A DNA stretch of 64,000 bases from CALMEH01 sp964548225 (GCA_964548225.1 CAZJQP010000002.1:62001-126000); one strand, 5' to 3'. Positions 25,391-33,550 are shown, counted from the first letter of the stretch. The notes: generated from the letters alone by a model not told the origin. Made by a program: numbers and translations.

Positions 25391-26167
25391 TTATTGATTC
25401 ACGCCCGAAGCCAGAAATCCGCCGTCAACGACCAAGACTTCGCCCGTCACGAAACTCGCAGCTTCCGAAGCTAAAAATACAGCCGCGCCCGCGAGTTCTT
25501 CAACATTTCCGAAACGTCCCATCGGCGTTCGGACTTTAAATTCTTTGCCGCGCTCGGTTGTTTCGAGCAGATGCCGATTCAAATCGGTCAGAAAAACGCC
25601 CGGCGCAATGGCGTTGACATTTACGCCGTGTTTTGCCCATTCGATTGCCAGCGATTGTGTCAAACTCGCTACCGCCGCTTTCGATGCTGAATATGCCGCG
25701 ACTTCGAGAAGCGCAACAAATGTAGAAAGCGAAGCGATATTGATGATTCGCCCGTAACTGTTTTCGAGCATGTGTCGCCCGAAAACCTGACACGCCCGCA
25801 AAGTTCCGGTCAGATTCGTTTCGATAATCGCGCTCCAATCATCTTCGTCAAAATCTAAGGTCGGCGCACGCTTTGTGCGTCCGGCGCAATTGACCAGAAT
25901 ATCAACTTTGCCAAATTCTTTAACACATTTATCTAAAAGACTTTGTAAAGAATTTTTGTCCGAAACATCTGACGCGATTCGCAAAGTTTTTCTGCCGAAT
26001 CCTTCAATTTCTTGTGCCGCAATTTCGACCTGTTCGATGCGGCGCGAACTGCACACGACATCCGCGCCTGCTTCCGCGAGTCCGTGTGCGATTGCACGTC
26101 CGATGCCTGATGTGCCGCCGATGACTACGGCAACTCTGCCGCTTAAATCCAATTTGGAATAGCTCAT
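25391..26167 (-). CDS. kduD: SDR oxidoreductase, probable 2-dehydro-3-deoxy-D-gluconate 5-dehydrogenase
   Basis: 258 residues, classical short-chain dehydrogenase. GGTSGIG at 17-23 binds NAD(P), NCAG stands for NNAG at 93-96, and the catalytic Ser146, Tyr159 and Lys163 are in place (AYSASK). Length, the APGVFLTDLNR region and the ending TGEVLVVDGGFLASG fit KduD-like enzymes, which interconvert 2,5-diketo-3-deoxygluconate and KDG. KduI, KdgK and Eda are encoded nearby, which supports this reading over a generic gluconate dehydrogenase. It is first in the minus-strand operon, and an operator-like site lies 32 bases upstream. Confidence 0.8.
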   Translation of the reverse strand: MSYSKLDLSGRVAVVIGGTSGIGRAIAHGLAEAGADVVCSSRRIEQVEIAAQEIEGFGRKTLRIASDVSDKNSLQSLLDKCVKEFGKVDILVNCAGRTKRAPTLDFDEDDWSAIIETNLTGTLRACQVFGRHMLENSYGRIINIASLSTFVALLEVAAYSASKAAVASLTQSLAIEWAKHGVNVNAIAPGVFLTDLNRHLLETTERGKEFKVRTPMGRFGNVEELAGAAVFLASEAASFVTGEVLVVDGGFLASGVNQ

Positions 26168-26198
26168 AGTGTAATTTCTGGAAAGATGTAAAAAGTCA

Positions 26199-26213
26199 AA
26201 GGTATTACCATTT
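26199..26213. promoter_or_regulatory. Operator-like site upstream of the minus-strand hexuronate operon
   Basis: AAAGGT-ATT-ACCATT on the plus strand keeps the GGT-N3-ACC core of the perfect sites at 7289 and 26353. It overlaps a separate palindrome TTACCA-TTT-TGGTAA (26206-26220). A TTGACA -35 box on the minus strand (complement of 26255-26260) lies upstream, with a weak CAAAAT -10 after 18 bases. So the KduD-first operon is probably under the same regulator. Confidence 0.45.
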
Positions 26214-26343
26214 TGGTAAATTTCTTAGTATTTTGAATTACGTTTGGGGCAGTTGTCAAGTGTGTGAATAGTCATTTTTACAAAGTTTTAGCGCGAAATT
26301 GCTAAAGAATTGCAAATCTTGGCGAAAAAACTGTAAATTGCGT

Positions 26344-26373
26344 TTGCAATAAATTGGTTAAACCAATTAAAAT
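26344..26373 (+). promoter_or_regulatory. Promoter with UxuR-like operator in its spacer
   Basis: A -35 TTGCAA (26344-26349), 18-base spacer and -10 TAAAAT (26368-26373). The spacer contains the perfect palindrome ATTGGT-TAA-ACCAAT (26353-26367), extended by one A/T pair each side. This is the same design as at 7281-7309, even to the TTGCAA box. It would drive the NagB-like/UxaA/KduI/KdgK operon and be shut by the GntR/FadR regulator. Confidence 0.75.
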
Positions 26374-26403
26374 AAAAAACAGTTCAAATTGGTAAATTAA
26401 GCA

Positions 26404-27330
26404 ATGATGATATCTCCGAAAAAAGTATTCAGTCGCCGCGTTGCCGGAAATAATGTCTGGCTTGGGAGAACAAATGGCGGAAAAAAACTTCTGCCGGACA
26501 ATTCTGCTTTCAAGTTTGAAGTTTTACCGACGGAAGAAGCAGTCGGACAAGCAATGTTTGATGAATTGACGGCTTATGCAAAAGAAAAATCGGGCGATAT
26601 TGTGATGATTTTGCTTGGCGGTCGCGGCGCACAAGCGATGTATAAAATCATCAGACGGCTTTCGCAGACGGACGAAATTGACGATTTGCTTTCGCGCCTT
26701 CATGTTTTCACGCAAGATGCGCTTGCTCCGATGGCGATGGGAAATTCGCTCAGTTTTGTCCGCGATTTCGAGCGGCTTTTGAGCGAAAAATTCTTCGCAA
26801 AAATCAAAAGTTTTACACCGATGCTCACCGAAACCGACGATTTGGAAGGCGAATTGAGCAAATATCTGGAAAAACTCGAATCCTTGGGCGGCATTGATAT
26901 TTTCTTTTTGGGTTTGGGACCGGAAGCCGAAGCCGCATCGCATCTTTGCTACATCAAGCCGGATTCGGGCGCGAAATTTAACGATATGGCGGGAATTATT
27001 CCGATTTCGGCGAGCATTCTCGAACATCACATCAACAAATTCAAAGTCGGCGGAAGCGAAGTTTCTGCGTCGGACGAAGCAGAATGCCGCAACGCCACGC
27101 ATATTTTAACCTTAGGTCCGGCGGCGATTTTGGGCGCGAAACGCATTGTCCAATCAATCGTTGACGCTTCAACCGCGCCGGGGAAAATTCCGAGTTTCAA
27201 GCGGTTTTTGGAAACCGAATTTTCAAACGATGAAGAAGAATTAGCCCGACAATGCGATGCGAATCCGGGACTTTGGATTCGTCTTCACGGAAATGTTAAG
27301 TCTTTTGTTTTGCCCGATTTATTGTCATAA
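26404..27330 (+). CDS. NagB/6-phosphogluconolactonase-superfamily protein of the hexuronate operon
   Basis: 308 residues. The core fits the sugar-isomerase/lactonase fold: GDIVMILLGGRGAQAMYK (about 64-81), a HVFTQDAL element, and FFLGLGPEAEAASHL, which aligns with the GLGxDGHxAS loop of 6-phosphogluconolactonase and glucosamine-6-phosphate deaminase, with the Asp-Gly-His changed to Glu-Ala-Glu. So neither standard activity can be assumed. It is the first gene behind a hexuronate-type operator and is followed by uxaA, kduI and kdgK; a lactone or ketose step on a uronate intermediate is a reasonable guess. The true reaction is unknown. Confidence 0.7.
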   Translation: MMISPKKVFSRRVAGNNVWLGRTNGGKKLLPDNSAFKFEVLPTEEAVGQAMFDELTAYAKEKSGDIVMILLGGRGAQAMYKIIRRLSQTDEIDDLLSRLHVFTQDALAPMAMGNSLSFVRDFERLLSEKFFAKIKSFTPMLTETDDLEGELSKYLEKLESLGGIDIFFLGLGPEAEAASHLCYIKPDSGAKFNDMAGIIPISASILEHHINKFKVGGSEVSASDEAECRNATHILTLGPAAILGAKRIVQSIVDASTAPGKIPSFKRFLETEFSNDEEELARQCDANPGLWIRLHGNVKSFVLPDLLS

Positions 27331-27368
27331 GGTCAGAGAATTGTAGATTTGAAATCCGAAATCGAAAT

Positions 27369-28943
27369 ATGTTAGATACTTACACAAAAACAGCCGTTCC
27401 AATCAGCGATTACGCGATAATTGTCAATCCTTTTGATAATGTCGCGGTGGTCAAGAGTGAAACTTCGGAAGGTTTGGCGGTCGTTTTGCCGGATGAAAAA
27501 GTTTTGACGGTCAAACAATCCGTGCCGCCCGGACATCGGTTTGCGACGCGGGAAATTCCGGCGGGCGATTTTGTGCGGCAATACGGTCAGCCGATTGGGA
27601 CGAGTTTGGGAATCGAAGCGGGCGAATGGATAACTCACGAAAATATGACGGACGATGTGCCGGTTGTGCGTGATTTGCCCGAAGATATTTACAATGCTTC
27701 GCCCGATTATTTTCCGAAAGAGGAAATTGCAACTTTTATGGGTTTTCGCCGCGCCGATGGGCGAGTTGGGACGCGCAATTTTGTTCTGATTGTGCCGACT
27801 TCGATGTGTGCCAGCCACGAAGCCTTGCAAATTGCGATGATGTCGGAATTTTTGCATTACAAACGCGAAAAATACGAAAATGTTGACGGCGTGGTGGCAA
27901 TTCCGCACAACAAAGGTTGCGGTTGTCAGGACGGCTCGACGCTCGATGTGATGATGCGGACGCTCTCGAATTACGCCGACCATCCGAACGTCGGCGGTGT
28001 GATTTTGATTGATTTGGGTTGCGAAAAAACGAATCTTTCTTACGTTGAAAAATATCTGACGAAACGCGAAAAACCGATAAACAAACCGCTCTACAAAATC
28101 GGTATTCAGGAAGTTGGCGGAACGCAAGCCGCGATTGAACAAGGTTTGAAATTTGTCGCGGAAATGTTGCCGGAAGTCAACGAAATAAAACGCGAAGAAT
28201 TTCCTGCGAGCGAGTTGGTTTTAGGTGTCAAATGCGGAAGTTCCGACGGTTTTTCAGGCATTTCGGCAAATCCTGCGCTTGGCTTTGCATCCGATTTGCT
28301 GGTGCGTTCGGGCGGGACGGTTTTGCTCACGGAAGTTCCCGAATTTTGCGGTGCGGAACATATTTTGGCGCATCGGGCGAAGGATTTTGAGACGGGCAAG
28401 AAGATTTACGCGATGGTTGATTGGTTTAAGGAATATGCCTCGAAATTCGGCGCGGTTTTGAATCAAAATCCGAGTTCGGGAAATATCAAAGGCGGTTTGC
28501 TGAACATCACCATCAAATCGCTCGGCGCAATCGCCAAAGCGGGAACAACGCGGATTGAAGATTGCGTTGAATATGCCGAAACGCCCAAAGTGCGCGGCGT
28601 AAATTTGATGCAAGGTCCCGGCTACGACCAAGAATCAACGCCCGGACTCGTCGCCGCCGGAGCAACCGCCGTGATTTTCACGACCGGCAACGGCACGACC
28701 ATCGGCAACGCCATTGCGCCGGTCATCAAACTGACTTCAAACAATCGGGTTTTTCAAAAAATGCCGCGTGATTTGGACATTTCCGCCGGAAATATCATCG
28801 AAGGCACGGAAAGTATCGAGCAAGTCGGAGAGCGCGTTTTTGAACATCTTTTGCAGGTGGCAAGCGGCGAAATTTTGTCGAAAGCCGAAGAAAATAAACA
28901 CCGCGAATTTCAATTTTGGGCGGAAGAAACGGTTTCGTTATAA
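27369..28943 (+). CDS. uxaA: Altronate dehydratase
   Basis: 524 residues, full length for UxaA. An N-terminal SAF domain (about 15-100) is followed by the large catalytic part with the signature MGFRRADGRVGTRNFVLIVP, a PHNKGCGCQDGS cysteine motif and VLGVKCGSSDGFSGISANPA. It dehydrates D-altronate to 2-keto-3-deoxygluconate, probably with an iron or manganese cofactor. The partner enzymes UxaC and UxaB that make altronate from galacturonate are not in the window and must be elsewhere or replaced. It lies second in its operon, 38 bases after the NagB-like gene. Confidence 0.92.
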   Translation: MLDTYTKTAVPISDYAIIVNPFDNVAVVKSETSEGLAVVLPDEKVLTVKQSVPPGHRFATREIPAGDFVRQYGQPIGTSLGIEAGEWITHENMTDDVPVVRDLPEDIYNASPDYFPKEEIATFMGFRRADGRVGTRNFVLIVPTSMCASHEALQIAMMSEFLHYKREKYENVDGVVAIPHNKGCGCQDGSTLDVMMRTLSNYADHPNVGGVILIDLGCEKTNLSYVEKYLTKREKPINKPLYKIGIQEVGGTQAAIEQGLKFVAEMLPEVNEIKREEFPASELVLGVKCGSSDGFSGISANPALGFASDLLVRSGGTVLLTEVPEFCGAEHILAHRAKDFETGKKIYAMVDWFKEYASKFGAVLNQNPSSGNIKGGLLNITIKSLGAIAKAGTTRIEDCVEYAETPKVRGVNLMQGPGYDQESTPGLVAAGATAVIFTTGNGTTIGNAIAPVIKLTSNNRVFQKMPRDLDISAGNIIEGTESIEQVGERVFEHLLQVASGEILSKAEENKHREFQFWAEETVSL

Positions 28944-28986
28944 GCCGCCAAAATATATTTTTAACCAAAACCAAACGAAATAATTG

Positions 28987-29058
28987 ATAATTGATAATTG
29001 AGATTTGATAATTTGCCCGTTGCTGAACGACAATTATCGAATCTCAATTGTCAATTAT
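28987..29058. repeat. Inverted repeat, ATAATTGAT family (copy 1)
   Basis: Arms 28987-29013 and 29032-29058 (27 bp, two T/C differences that become U-G pairs in plus-strand RNA). The left side is a 7-base tandem repeat AATTGAT. The same words form the arms at 40396-40480 and 53121-53198. It lies between uxaA and kduI within one operon, so full termination here would be unexpected. Confidence 0.85.
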
Positions 29059-29093
29059 ATTGCGGCAGTTTTGCTTCATTTTTCGAAATCAAA

Positions 29094-29942
29094 ATGTATA
29101 AAAAGACATATTACGCAACGCATCCCGAATCAATTTATGGCGCAACGAATGAGGAATTGCGCGAGCTTTATTTGGTCAACGATATTTTCGTTTCCGGCGA
29201 GATTAATTTGAATTATTCGCATTTTGACCGCATCGCCGTCGGCGGCGCAGTTCCGACCGATGAAAAATTGTTTTTGCCGGTGATGACCGAGCCGGAATCG
29301 TTGAAAGGCGCACCGTTTCTGAATATGCGCGAAATGGGCGTAATCAACATCGGTGAGGGAAAAGGCAAAGTTTCGGTTGACGGCGTGAACTTTGGACTCG
29401 GCAAAAAAGATTGTCTTTACATTCCGAAAGAATCTGCGGATGTAACTTTTGAATCCGAAAATGCCGACAATCCGGCAAAGTTTTATCTGCTTTCGACATT
29501 GGCTCACAAACGCTTTGAGACAAAACTTTTAACCGCCGAACAAGCCAACAAACTTTACTTGGGTGCGCCCGAAACGGCTAATGTGCGGACGGTTTATCAG
29601 CTAATAATTCCGGGCGTGTGCGAATCATCGCAATTGGTTATGGGGTTGACAACACTCGAAACCGGAAGCGTTTGGAATACTTGTCCGCCGCATATTCACG
29701 AACGGCGTTCGGAAGTTTATTTGTATTTCGATTTGGATGAAAATGCACGAATTATGCACTTTATGGGACAAACGGAAGACACGCGGACGATGGTGATGGA
29801 AAATGAACAAGTCGTTCTGTCGCCGCCGTGGTCAATCCATATGGGCGTTGGAACATCGAATTACAGTTTTATTTGGGCAATGGGCGGCGAGAATTTGGAT
29901 TATACGGATATGAATGTTTTGGATATTTGCCAGCTCAGGTAA
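29094..29942 (+). CDS. kduI: 5-dehydro-4-deoxy-D-glucuronate isomerase
   Basis: 282 residues from the ATG at 29094, matching the usual KduI length of about 280; an earlier in-frame start at 28998 would add residues coded by the inverted repeat and is rejected. The start MYKKTYYATHPE is family-typical. The cupin metal site is visible as His200, His202, Glu207 (CPPHIHERRSE) and His249. It converts 4-deoxy-L-threo-5-hexosulose uronate, released by lyases and GH105, to 2,5-diketo-3-deoxygluconate, the substrate of the KduD-like SDR. Confidence 0.95.
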   Translation: MYKKTYYATHPESIYGATNEELRELYLVNDIFVSGEINLNYSHFDRIAVGGAVPTDEKLFLPVMTEPESLKGAPFLNMREMGVINIGEGKGKVSVDGVNFGLGKKDCLYIPKESADVTFESENADNPAKFYLLSTLAHKRFETKLLTAEQANKLYLGAPETANVRTVYQLIIPGVCESSQLVMGLTTLETGSVWNTCPPHIHERRSEVYLYFDLDENARIMHFMGQTEDTRTMVMENEQVVLSPPWSIHMGVGTSNYSFIWAMGGENLDYTDMNVLDICQLR

Positions 29943-30065
29943 GAAGAAGGGGAGAAAGGGAGAAGAGGAGATTTTGGGTTTTGTAATTTCAAGTTTAATT
30001 TATGGAAAAAGTTTCAAATAAAGTAAATGTTTCCTCTTCTCCTCTTCTCCTCTTCTCCTCTTCTC
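29943..30065. repeat. Purine/pyrimidine inverted repeat running into the kdgK start
   Basis: Left part 29943-29970 is a GAGAAGAGG-type purine run; right part 30033-30065 is the 8-base tandem CTCTTCTC repeated four times. They are near reverse complements. The ATG of kdgK at 30002 lies between the arms, so the right arm codes a low-complexity stretch (SSPLLLFSSSR) near the kinase N-terminus. Confidence 0.75.
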
Positions 30066-31093
30066 GCAATCATCGTTGGGATTTGATTTCGCTTGGCGAG
30101 GTTTTGCTTCGCTTTGACCCGGGCGATGAGCGGATTCACACGGCGCAGAATTTTCGCGTTTTCGATGGCGGCGGCGAATACAATGTCGCACGAAATTTGG
30201 CGAAAACATTTCGACAAAAAACGGCGATTGCGACGGCTTTGACCGATAATGCGCTTGGACGTTTGGCGGAAAATCTGATTTGGCAGGGCGGCGTTGATGC
30301 GTCTGAAATTCTCTGGCGCGAAGCCGACGACCAAACGCGCAACGGAATTTATTTTATCGAGCGCGGTTTTGGTTTGCGCTCGCCTTCGTCGTGTTTTGAC
30401 CGCGCAAACACGGCGGTTTCACAGCTCAAAGCGGGCGAAATTGATTGGCAAAAAATCTTTGGCGAAGCGGGCGCAAGATGGCTTCACACAGGCGGAATTT
30501 TTGTCGGACTTTCGGAAACCGCGCCCGAAGTCGCGCTCGAAGCGATGCAAAAAGCCAAAGAAAACGGTGCGATTGTTTCTTACGATTTGAACTACCGCGA
30601 TTCGCTTTGGAAAACACGCGGCGGACGCGAAGCGGCAAACGAATTAAATCGCCGCTTGCTGAAATTTGCCGATGTCGTTTTCGGCGTGTTCGATTTTGAC
30701 TCGAAATTAACGAGCTTTTCGGAAGATTCTTTTCGAGAATCGGCGGAAAAAATGCTCGCCGAATTTCCGAATGTTCGAGCCGTTGTTTCCACTTTGCGCG
30801 AAGTTCATTCGGCAAGTTGCCACGATTTGAGCGCAGTTTGTTTTTACGAAAATCAAATTTTCAAAGCGCGTGAATACAAAAACATCGAAATTCTCGACCG
30901 TGTTGGAAGCGGCGATGCTTTTGCCGCCGGATTTATCTACGGATTTTTGAGCGGCAAAGACACACAATTCGCCGTTGAATGCGGCACGGCTCTCGGCGCG
31001 TTGGCGATGACGACCATCGGCGATAATTCCTCTGCCACGCTCGAAGAAGTCAAAAAATTACTGCAAGGCGGCAACGCAAATGCAATTCGATAA
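30002..31093 (+). CDS. kdgK: 2-keto-3-deoxygluconate kinase (PfkB family)
   Basis: 363 residues. The PfkB core begins at DLISLGEVLLRFDPGD (about residue 27). GGGEYNVARNLA (about 56-67) is the first family signature and DRVGSGDAFAAGF with the catalytic Asp305 is the second. It phosphorylates KDG to KDPG, the substrate of Eda. The first 22 or so residues have no counterpart in the family and are partly coded by a tandem repeat, so either the repeat has invaded the 5' end or translation starts later at a non-ATG codon near 30079. Last gene of the operon. Confidence 0.9.
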   Translation: MEKVSNKVNVSSSPLLLFSSSRNHRWDLISLGEVLLRFDPGDERIHTAQNFRVFDGGGEYNVARNLAKTFRQKTAIATALTDNALGRLAENLIWQGGVDASEILWREADDQTRNGIYFIERGFGLRSPSSCFDRANTAVSQLKAGEIDWQKIFGEAGARWLHTGGIFVGLSETAPEVALEAMQKAKENGAIVSYDLNYRDSLWKTRGGREAANELNRRLLKFADVVFGVFDFDSKLTSFSEDSFRESAEKMLAEFPNVRAVVSTLREVHSASCHDLSAVCFYENQIFKAREYKNIEILDRVGSGDAFAAGFIYGFLSGKDTQFAVECGTALGALAMTTIGDNSSATLEEVKKLLQGGNANAIR

Positions 31094-31136
31094 ATCGGAT
31101 TCCTCCTAAATTCAAAAAAATGCTATCATCAAACCT

Positions 31137-31164
31137 TTGCGAATTTAACTGAAAATTTACTAAA
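31137..31164 (+). promoter_or_regulatory. Possible promoter of the acyl-CoA synthetase gene
   Basis: TTGCGA (31137-31142), 16 bases, TAAAAT (31159-31164), 12 bases before the ATG at 31177. No ribosome-binding site is seen, so the mRNA would have a very short leader. Moderate match only. Confidence 0.35.
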
Positions 31165-31176
31165 ATCTACTGCATA

Positions 31177-33006
31177 ATGATTAACGCTAATTTAATCGGT
31201 TTTGAGAATATTCCGCAGACGATTCCGCATTTTTGCCTCGAATCGTTTCGGTTGAACAATAAAGCGGACGCGCTCAGTTATAAAATGGGGGAAGTTTGGA
31301 AACATCTTTCGGGCGCGGAAGTTATTGAAAAAATTAAACGAATCGCGCTTGGACTTTCAGATTTGGGTGTAAAAGCGGGCGATAAAATTGCGATTATTTC
31401 GGAAAATCGTCCCGAATGGTCGCTCACGGATTTGGCGATTTTGTCTTTACGCGCCGTCAATGTGCCGATTTATACGACGCAAGCCGTCGAACAAATCCGC
31501 TATATTTTGGAAGATTCGGGCGCGAAAATGCTTTTTATTTCGGGCAAAAAACTTTTCAAACACGCCGAACAAGCGATTCAGAGCGTTGAGCGTCTGGAAA
31601 AAATCATCTTTTTTGACGACCACGCGAAACCCGAAAACGACAATCGCGCCATTACGCTCTCCGACATCGAAAAACGGGGCATCGAAGCCGAAAAAGTTGA
31701 TTCCGAAGCGTTTGAAAATTTCCTCAAACAAATTGAAACAGACGATTTAGCGACCATCATTTATACTTCCGGCACGACCGGCGAGCCGAAAGGCGTGATG
31801 CTTACGCACGACAATTTTGTTACAAATGTCGTAGCGATTTCCAAAGGTTTGCCGATTCTCAACACCGATCGTTCATTGGCAGTTTTGCCGCTTTCGCATA
31901 TTTTCGAGCGCACGGTTTTTTACGTTCTTTGCTCAAACGGCGTGGCGATTCATTATTGCTCGGCTTTTGACCAACTCGCCGGACATCTCCAAGAAGTCAA
32001 ACCAACGATTATGACCGCTGTTCCACGTCTTTTTGAGCAGGTTTATCACAAAATCGTTAAAAAAGGGAAATCGGCGGGCGGTTGGAAAACTTCGCTGTTT
32101 GAATGGGCTTTAGAAGTCGGGCAGGAATATTGGACGGCGAAAGACACGCACAAGAGCGTTTCGCCGATTTTGGCGGGAAAGCAAGCACTTGCGAGCAAAT
32201 TGGTCTTTTCAAAATGGCGCGACGGCGTTGGCGGAAGTTTGAGATTTTTCGTTTCGGGAGGTGCGCCGCTTTCAAAAAAATTGTCTTACGCATTTTGGGC
32301 GGCGGGAATTCCGATTTTGCAAGGTTATGGAATGACTGAAGCGTGCGTAACATGTGCAAATCGTCCCGAAGATAACAAAGTCGGTTCAATCGGAACGCCG
32401 TTTGAAGGAATCGAAATGAAGATTGCCGAAAAAGACTCGGAAGTTTTGATTCGCGGGCGTAACGTAATGCAAGGTTATTACAACAAACCTGAAGAAACTG
32501 CAAAAGTTTTGGACGAAGAAGGCTGGTATCACACGGGCGATGTTGGTTACAAGGATGAAGACGGACATTTTTACATTACCGACCGCATCAAAGATTTATT
32601 CAAACTCTCGAACGGCAAATATGTTGCACCGCTTCAAGTTGAAAGTTTGCTGAAACAATCTTCATTGATTGCTCAAGCTGTTGTTGTCGGTTCAGGCAGA
32701 AAACAAGTCGGCGCACTCATTGTTCCGGATTGGGATTCTTTGAAACAGATTTTAGAAGAAGAAGGAATTACCGCCAAAGGCACACGAGAAGAACTCTGCG
32801 AAAATCCGTTTGTTATCAAGCGTGTCCAAAAAGATGCCGTGGATTTAACCCGTGAAATGAATGATTACGAACGAGTTAAACGGGTTTATTTATTGCCGCG
32901 GGAATTTTCGATTGACAAAGGCGAAATGACTCCGACACTTAAAATCAAACGCAGTGTCATTGACGAAAAATACGAAGAAGCCATTGATGAAATCTGCGGA
33001 AGCTAA
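31177..33006 (+). CDS. Long-chain acyl-CoA synthetase (AMP-dependent)
   Basis: 609 residues, the length of bacterial FadD15/FAA1-type enzymes. The AMP-binding signature YTSGTTGEPKGVMLTHDN is at about residues 196-213, with YGMTE, GWYHTGDVGY and ITDRIKDLFKLSNGKYVAP, whose lysines belong to the adenylation site. It activates long-chain fatty acids at the inner membrane for lipid synthesis or beta-oxidation. It has no functional link to the pectin operon before it or the endolysin after it, and probably forms its own unit. Confidence 0.94.
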   Translation: MINANLIGFENIPQTIPHFCLESFRLNNKADALSYKMGEVWKHLSGAEVIEKIKRIALGLSDLGVKAGDKIAIISENRPEWSLTDLAILSLRAVNVPIYTTQAVEQIRYILEDSGAKMLFISGKKLFKHAEQAIQSVERLEKIIFFDDHAKPENDNRAITLSDIEKRGIEAEKVDSEAFENFLKQIETDDLATIIYTSGTTGEPKGVMLTHDNFVTNVVAISKGLPILNTDRSLAVLPLSHIFERTVFYVLCSNGVAIHYCSAFDQLAGHLQEVKPTIMTAVPRLFEQVYHKIVKKGKSAGGWKTSLFEWALEVGQEYWTAKDTHKSVSPILAGKQALASKLVFSKWRDGVGGSLRFFVSGGAPLSKKLSYAFWAAGIPILQGYGMTEACVTCANRPEDNKVGSIGTPFEGIEMKIAEKDSEVLIRGRNVMQGYYNKPEETAKVLDEEGWYHTGDVGYKDEDGHFYITDRIKDLFKLSNGKYVAPLQVESLLKQSSLIAQAVVVGSGRKQVGALIVPDWDSLKQILEEEGITAKGTREELCENPFVIKRVQKDAVDLTREMNDYERVKRVYLLPREFSIDKGEMTPTLKIKRSVIDEKYEEAIDEICGS

Positions 33007-33057
33007 GTTTGCAAAGCAAAAGTAATAAAAATTCGCGTCGTCAAATTGTAAAAAATA

Positions 33058-33082
33058 TGTCTGGTTAAGGAGACGAATTTAA
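33058..33082 (+). repeat. Imperfect direct repeat flanking the endolysin gene (left copy)
   Basis: 25 bases beginning TGTCTGGTT and ending ATTTAA match 17 of 25 positions with 33526-33550, just behind the endolysin gene. The copy includes the AAGGAG ribosome-binding site (33067-33072), the clearest one in the right half of the window. Could be an insertion scar or chance. Confidence 0.3.
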
Positions 33083-33516
33083 TGGCGATAGATAATCAAA
33101 CGGCGTTCTTAAAACTTCTTCGATGGTGTGAACATTATCCGCACGAACCGAGTGAGGTAAATTATAAAACAATGTATGGCGGCGGAACTTTTGAAAGTTT
33201 TGACGATCATCCGAGAAAATACGTTACAAAATGGGGAAAAACTTCTTCTGCCGCCGGAGCTTACCAAATAACGGTTGCAACCTTCGATGAATTCAAGAAA
33301 AAACTAGGATTAAAAGATTTTACGCCGGCATCACAAGATGCAATCGCTTTGGCAATTATCAAACAAGCCGGAGCTATTTCGTTAATAGATGAAGGGAAAA
33401 TCGAGGATGCGATAAGGAAATTAACCGGTCGTTGGAGTTCGTTGCCCGGCGGAATTCATTCAAGAATTCAAATGACTGATGCTTTGGCTAAATTTACTGA
33501 ATATCAAAAAGGTTGA
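33082..33516 (+). CDS. Lambda R-type endolysin (GH104 lytic transglycosylase)
   Basis: 144 residues, similar over its whole length to the phage lambda R endolysin. Shared features: AFLKLLRWCE with Glu17 at the catalytic Glu19 position of lambda R, DDHPRKYVT, SSAAGAYQI, KKLGLKDFTPASQDAIAL, AGAISLIDEGKIEDAI and WSSLPGG. It should cut peptidoglycan glycan strands to anhydro-muramyl ends. No signal peptide is present and no holin, spanin, capsid or integrase gene lies near, so this is an orphan of phage origin. It has its own strong ribosome-binding site. Possible uses: autolysis, competition, or a leftover of a phage insertion. Confidence 0.9.
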   Translation: MAIDNQTAFLKLLRWCEHYPHEPSEVNYKTMYGGGTFESFDDHPRKYVTKWGKTSSAAGAYQITVATFDEFKKKLGLKDFTPASQDAIALAIIKQAGAISLIDEGKIEDAIRKLTGRWSSLPGGIHSRIQMTDALAKFTEYQKG

Positions 33517-33525
33517 AACCAAACT

Positions 33526-33550
33526 TGTCTAGTTGGGAGGTTGGATTTAA
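33526..33550 (+). repeat. Imperfect direct repeat flanking the endolysin gene (right copy)
   Basis: TGTCTAGTT at the left and ATTTAA at the right match the copy at 33058-33082 in 17 of 25 positions. The right end overlaps the stop of the convergent zinc-finger gene. Confidence 0.3.

Noticed and set aside
26206..26220. Palindrome TTACCA-TTT-TGGTAA as a second operator type
   Set aside because: Half-sites point the wrong way compared with ATTGGT-N3-ACCAAT; the overlapping GGTATTACC core fits the motif better, so the palindrome is probably incidental.
28998..29093. Earlier start for kduI
   Set aside because: The added residues are coded by an inverted repeat, and the family length fits the ATG at 29094.
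33082..33516. Prophage
   Set aside because: Only the endolysin is phage-like; no structural, replication or integrase gene occurs in the 64 kb.
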